Of a stretch of 49,087 bases of DNA, positions 49,067 to 49,087 are shown one piece after another. The notes under the pieces were generated by a model that searched no databases, had not been told where the DNA came from, and worked only from the letters and a program-made list of their open reading frames with translations. The DNA comes from Oscillospiraceae bacterium (lineage in GTDB: Bacteria; Bacillota; Clostridia; Oscillospirales; Ruminococcaceae). The DNA lies in assembly GCA_017436575.1 (NCBI GenBank), contig JAFSCU010000053.1:1-49087 (forward strand). Reading direction: 5' to 3'. Each line of letters starts with the position of its first letter. Positions within the stretch are counted from its first letter, which is position 1. The position numbers and the translations under genes were made by a program.

Positions 49067-49087
49067 ATATACAAAAGCCAGCACCTC

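Noticed and set aside
49067-49087. A further tRNA 3' end at the window edge
   Set aside because: The 21 bases left contain no CCA-acceptor pattern on either strand.

Overview
The window looks like part of a chromosome of an anaerobic, gut-type Firmicute of class Clostridia. The evidence is low-GC DNA, strong GGAGG ribosome binding sites, vegetative promoters of the TTGACA-17-TATAAT type, fermentative genes (acetate kinase, aspartase, malic enzyme) and single-membrane lipoproteins. An Oscillospirales or Ruminococcaceae relative is my best guess, but nothing in the window fixes the genus.

The first 31 kb is mostly ordinary metabolism and housekeeping. Positions 1-9.3 kb hold the end of a beta-lactamase-family protein, deoxyribose-phosphate aldolase, glycerate kinase, a free-standing pyruvate-kinase-like C-terminal domain, htpG behind a CIRCE operator, an OmpR-type two-component system, and a radical SAM/SPASM plus acetamidase/formamidase pair. 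Positions 9.4-13.6 kb carry aspA with malic enzyme (aspartate to fumarate, and malate to pyruvate) and an iron-sulfur protein. Positions 14-21.4 kb carry tRNA-Ser(GGA), two DegV proteins, ackA divergent from tmcAL, a GtrA protein, a DUF1508 protein, tRNA-Pro(CGG) and an MntR/DtxR-type regulator. Positions 21.4-28.8 kb form one tight seven-gene minus-strand operon: HAD phosphatase, alpha/beta hydrolase, adenine deaminase, YbaK deacylase, ABC-F ATPase, aminotransferase and Nudix hydrolase. Positions 29-30.3 kb hold a candidate small RNA, a nucleoside deoxyribosyltransferase-like protein and RlmA.

The last third (30.3-48.9 kb) is the accessory part. A LuxR-type mini-regulator at 47.1 kb heads a minus-strand run down to 33.6 kb. 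It encodes two cytoplasmic coiled-coil/zinc-ribbon proteins, five lipoproteins whose signal peptides all place the lipobox Cys at residue 20, a zinc-ribbon membrane protein and a leaderless 5'-nucleotidase-family phosphoesterase. Two of the lipoproteins are large paralogues with an Ig-like region, TPR repeats and a shared C-terminal module. A divergent gene encodes a membrane protein fused to a LuxR DNA-binding domain. Past the end of the run lie a candidate 150-nt small RNA with a perfect consensus promoter, a second coiled-coil paralogue lacking the zinc ribbon, and a sixth lipoprotein. This looks like an uncharacterised envelope-associated system with its own regulators; its function cannot be read from sequence alone.

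Two tRNA genes are accompanied by tandem, hairpin-rich units built from pieces of the same tRNA: two exact-period 145-bp units upstream of tRNA-Pro, and two units ending in the tRNA-Ser 3' end downstream of tRNA-Ser. Both sets are probably co-transcribed with the intact tRNA. With the two candidate small RNAs and the lipoprotein/zinc-ribbon cluster, they are the main novelties.
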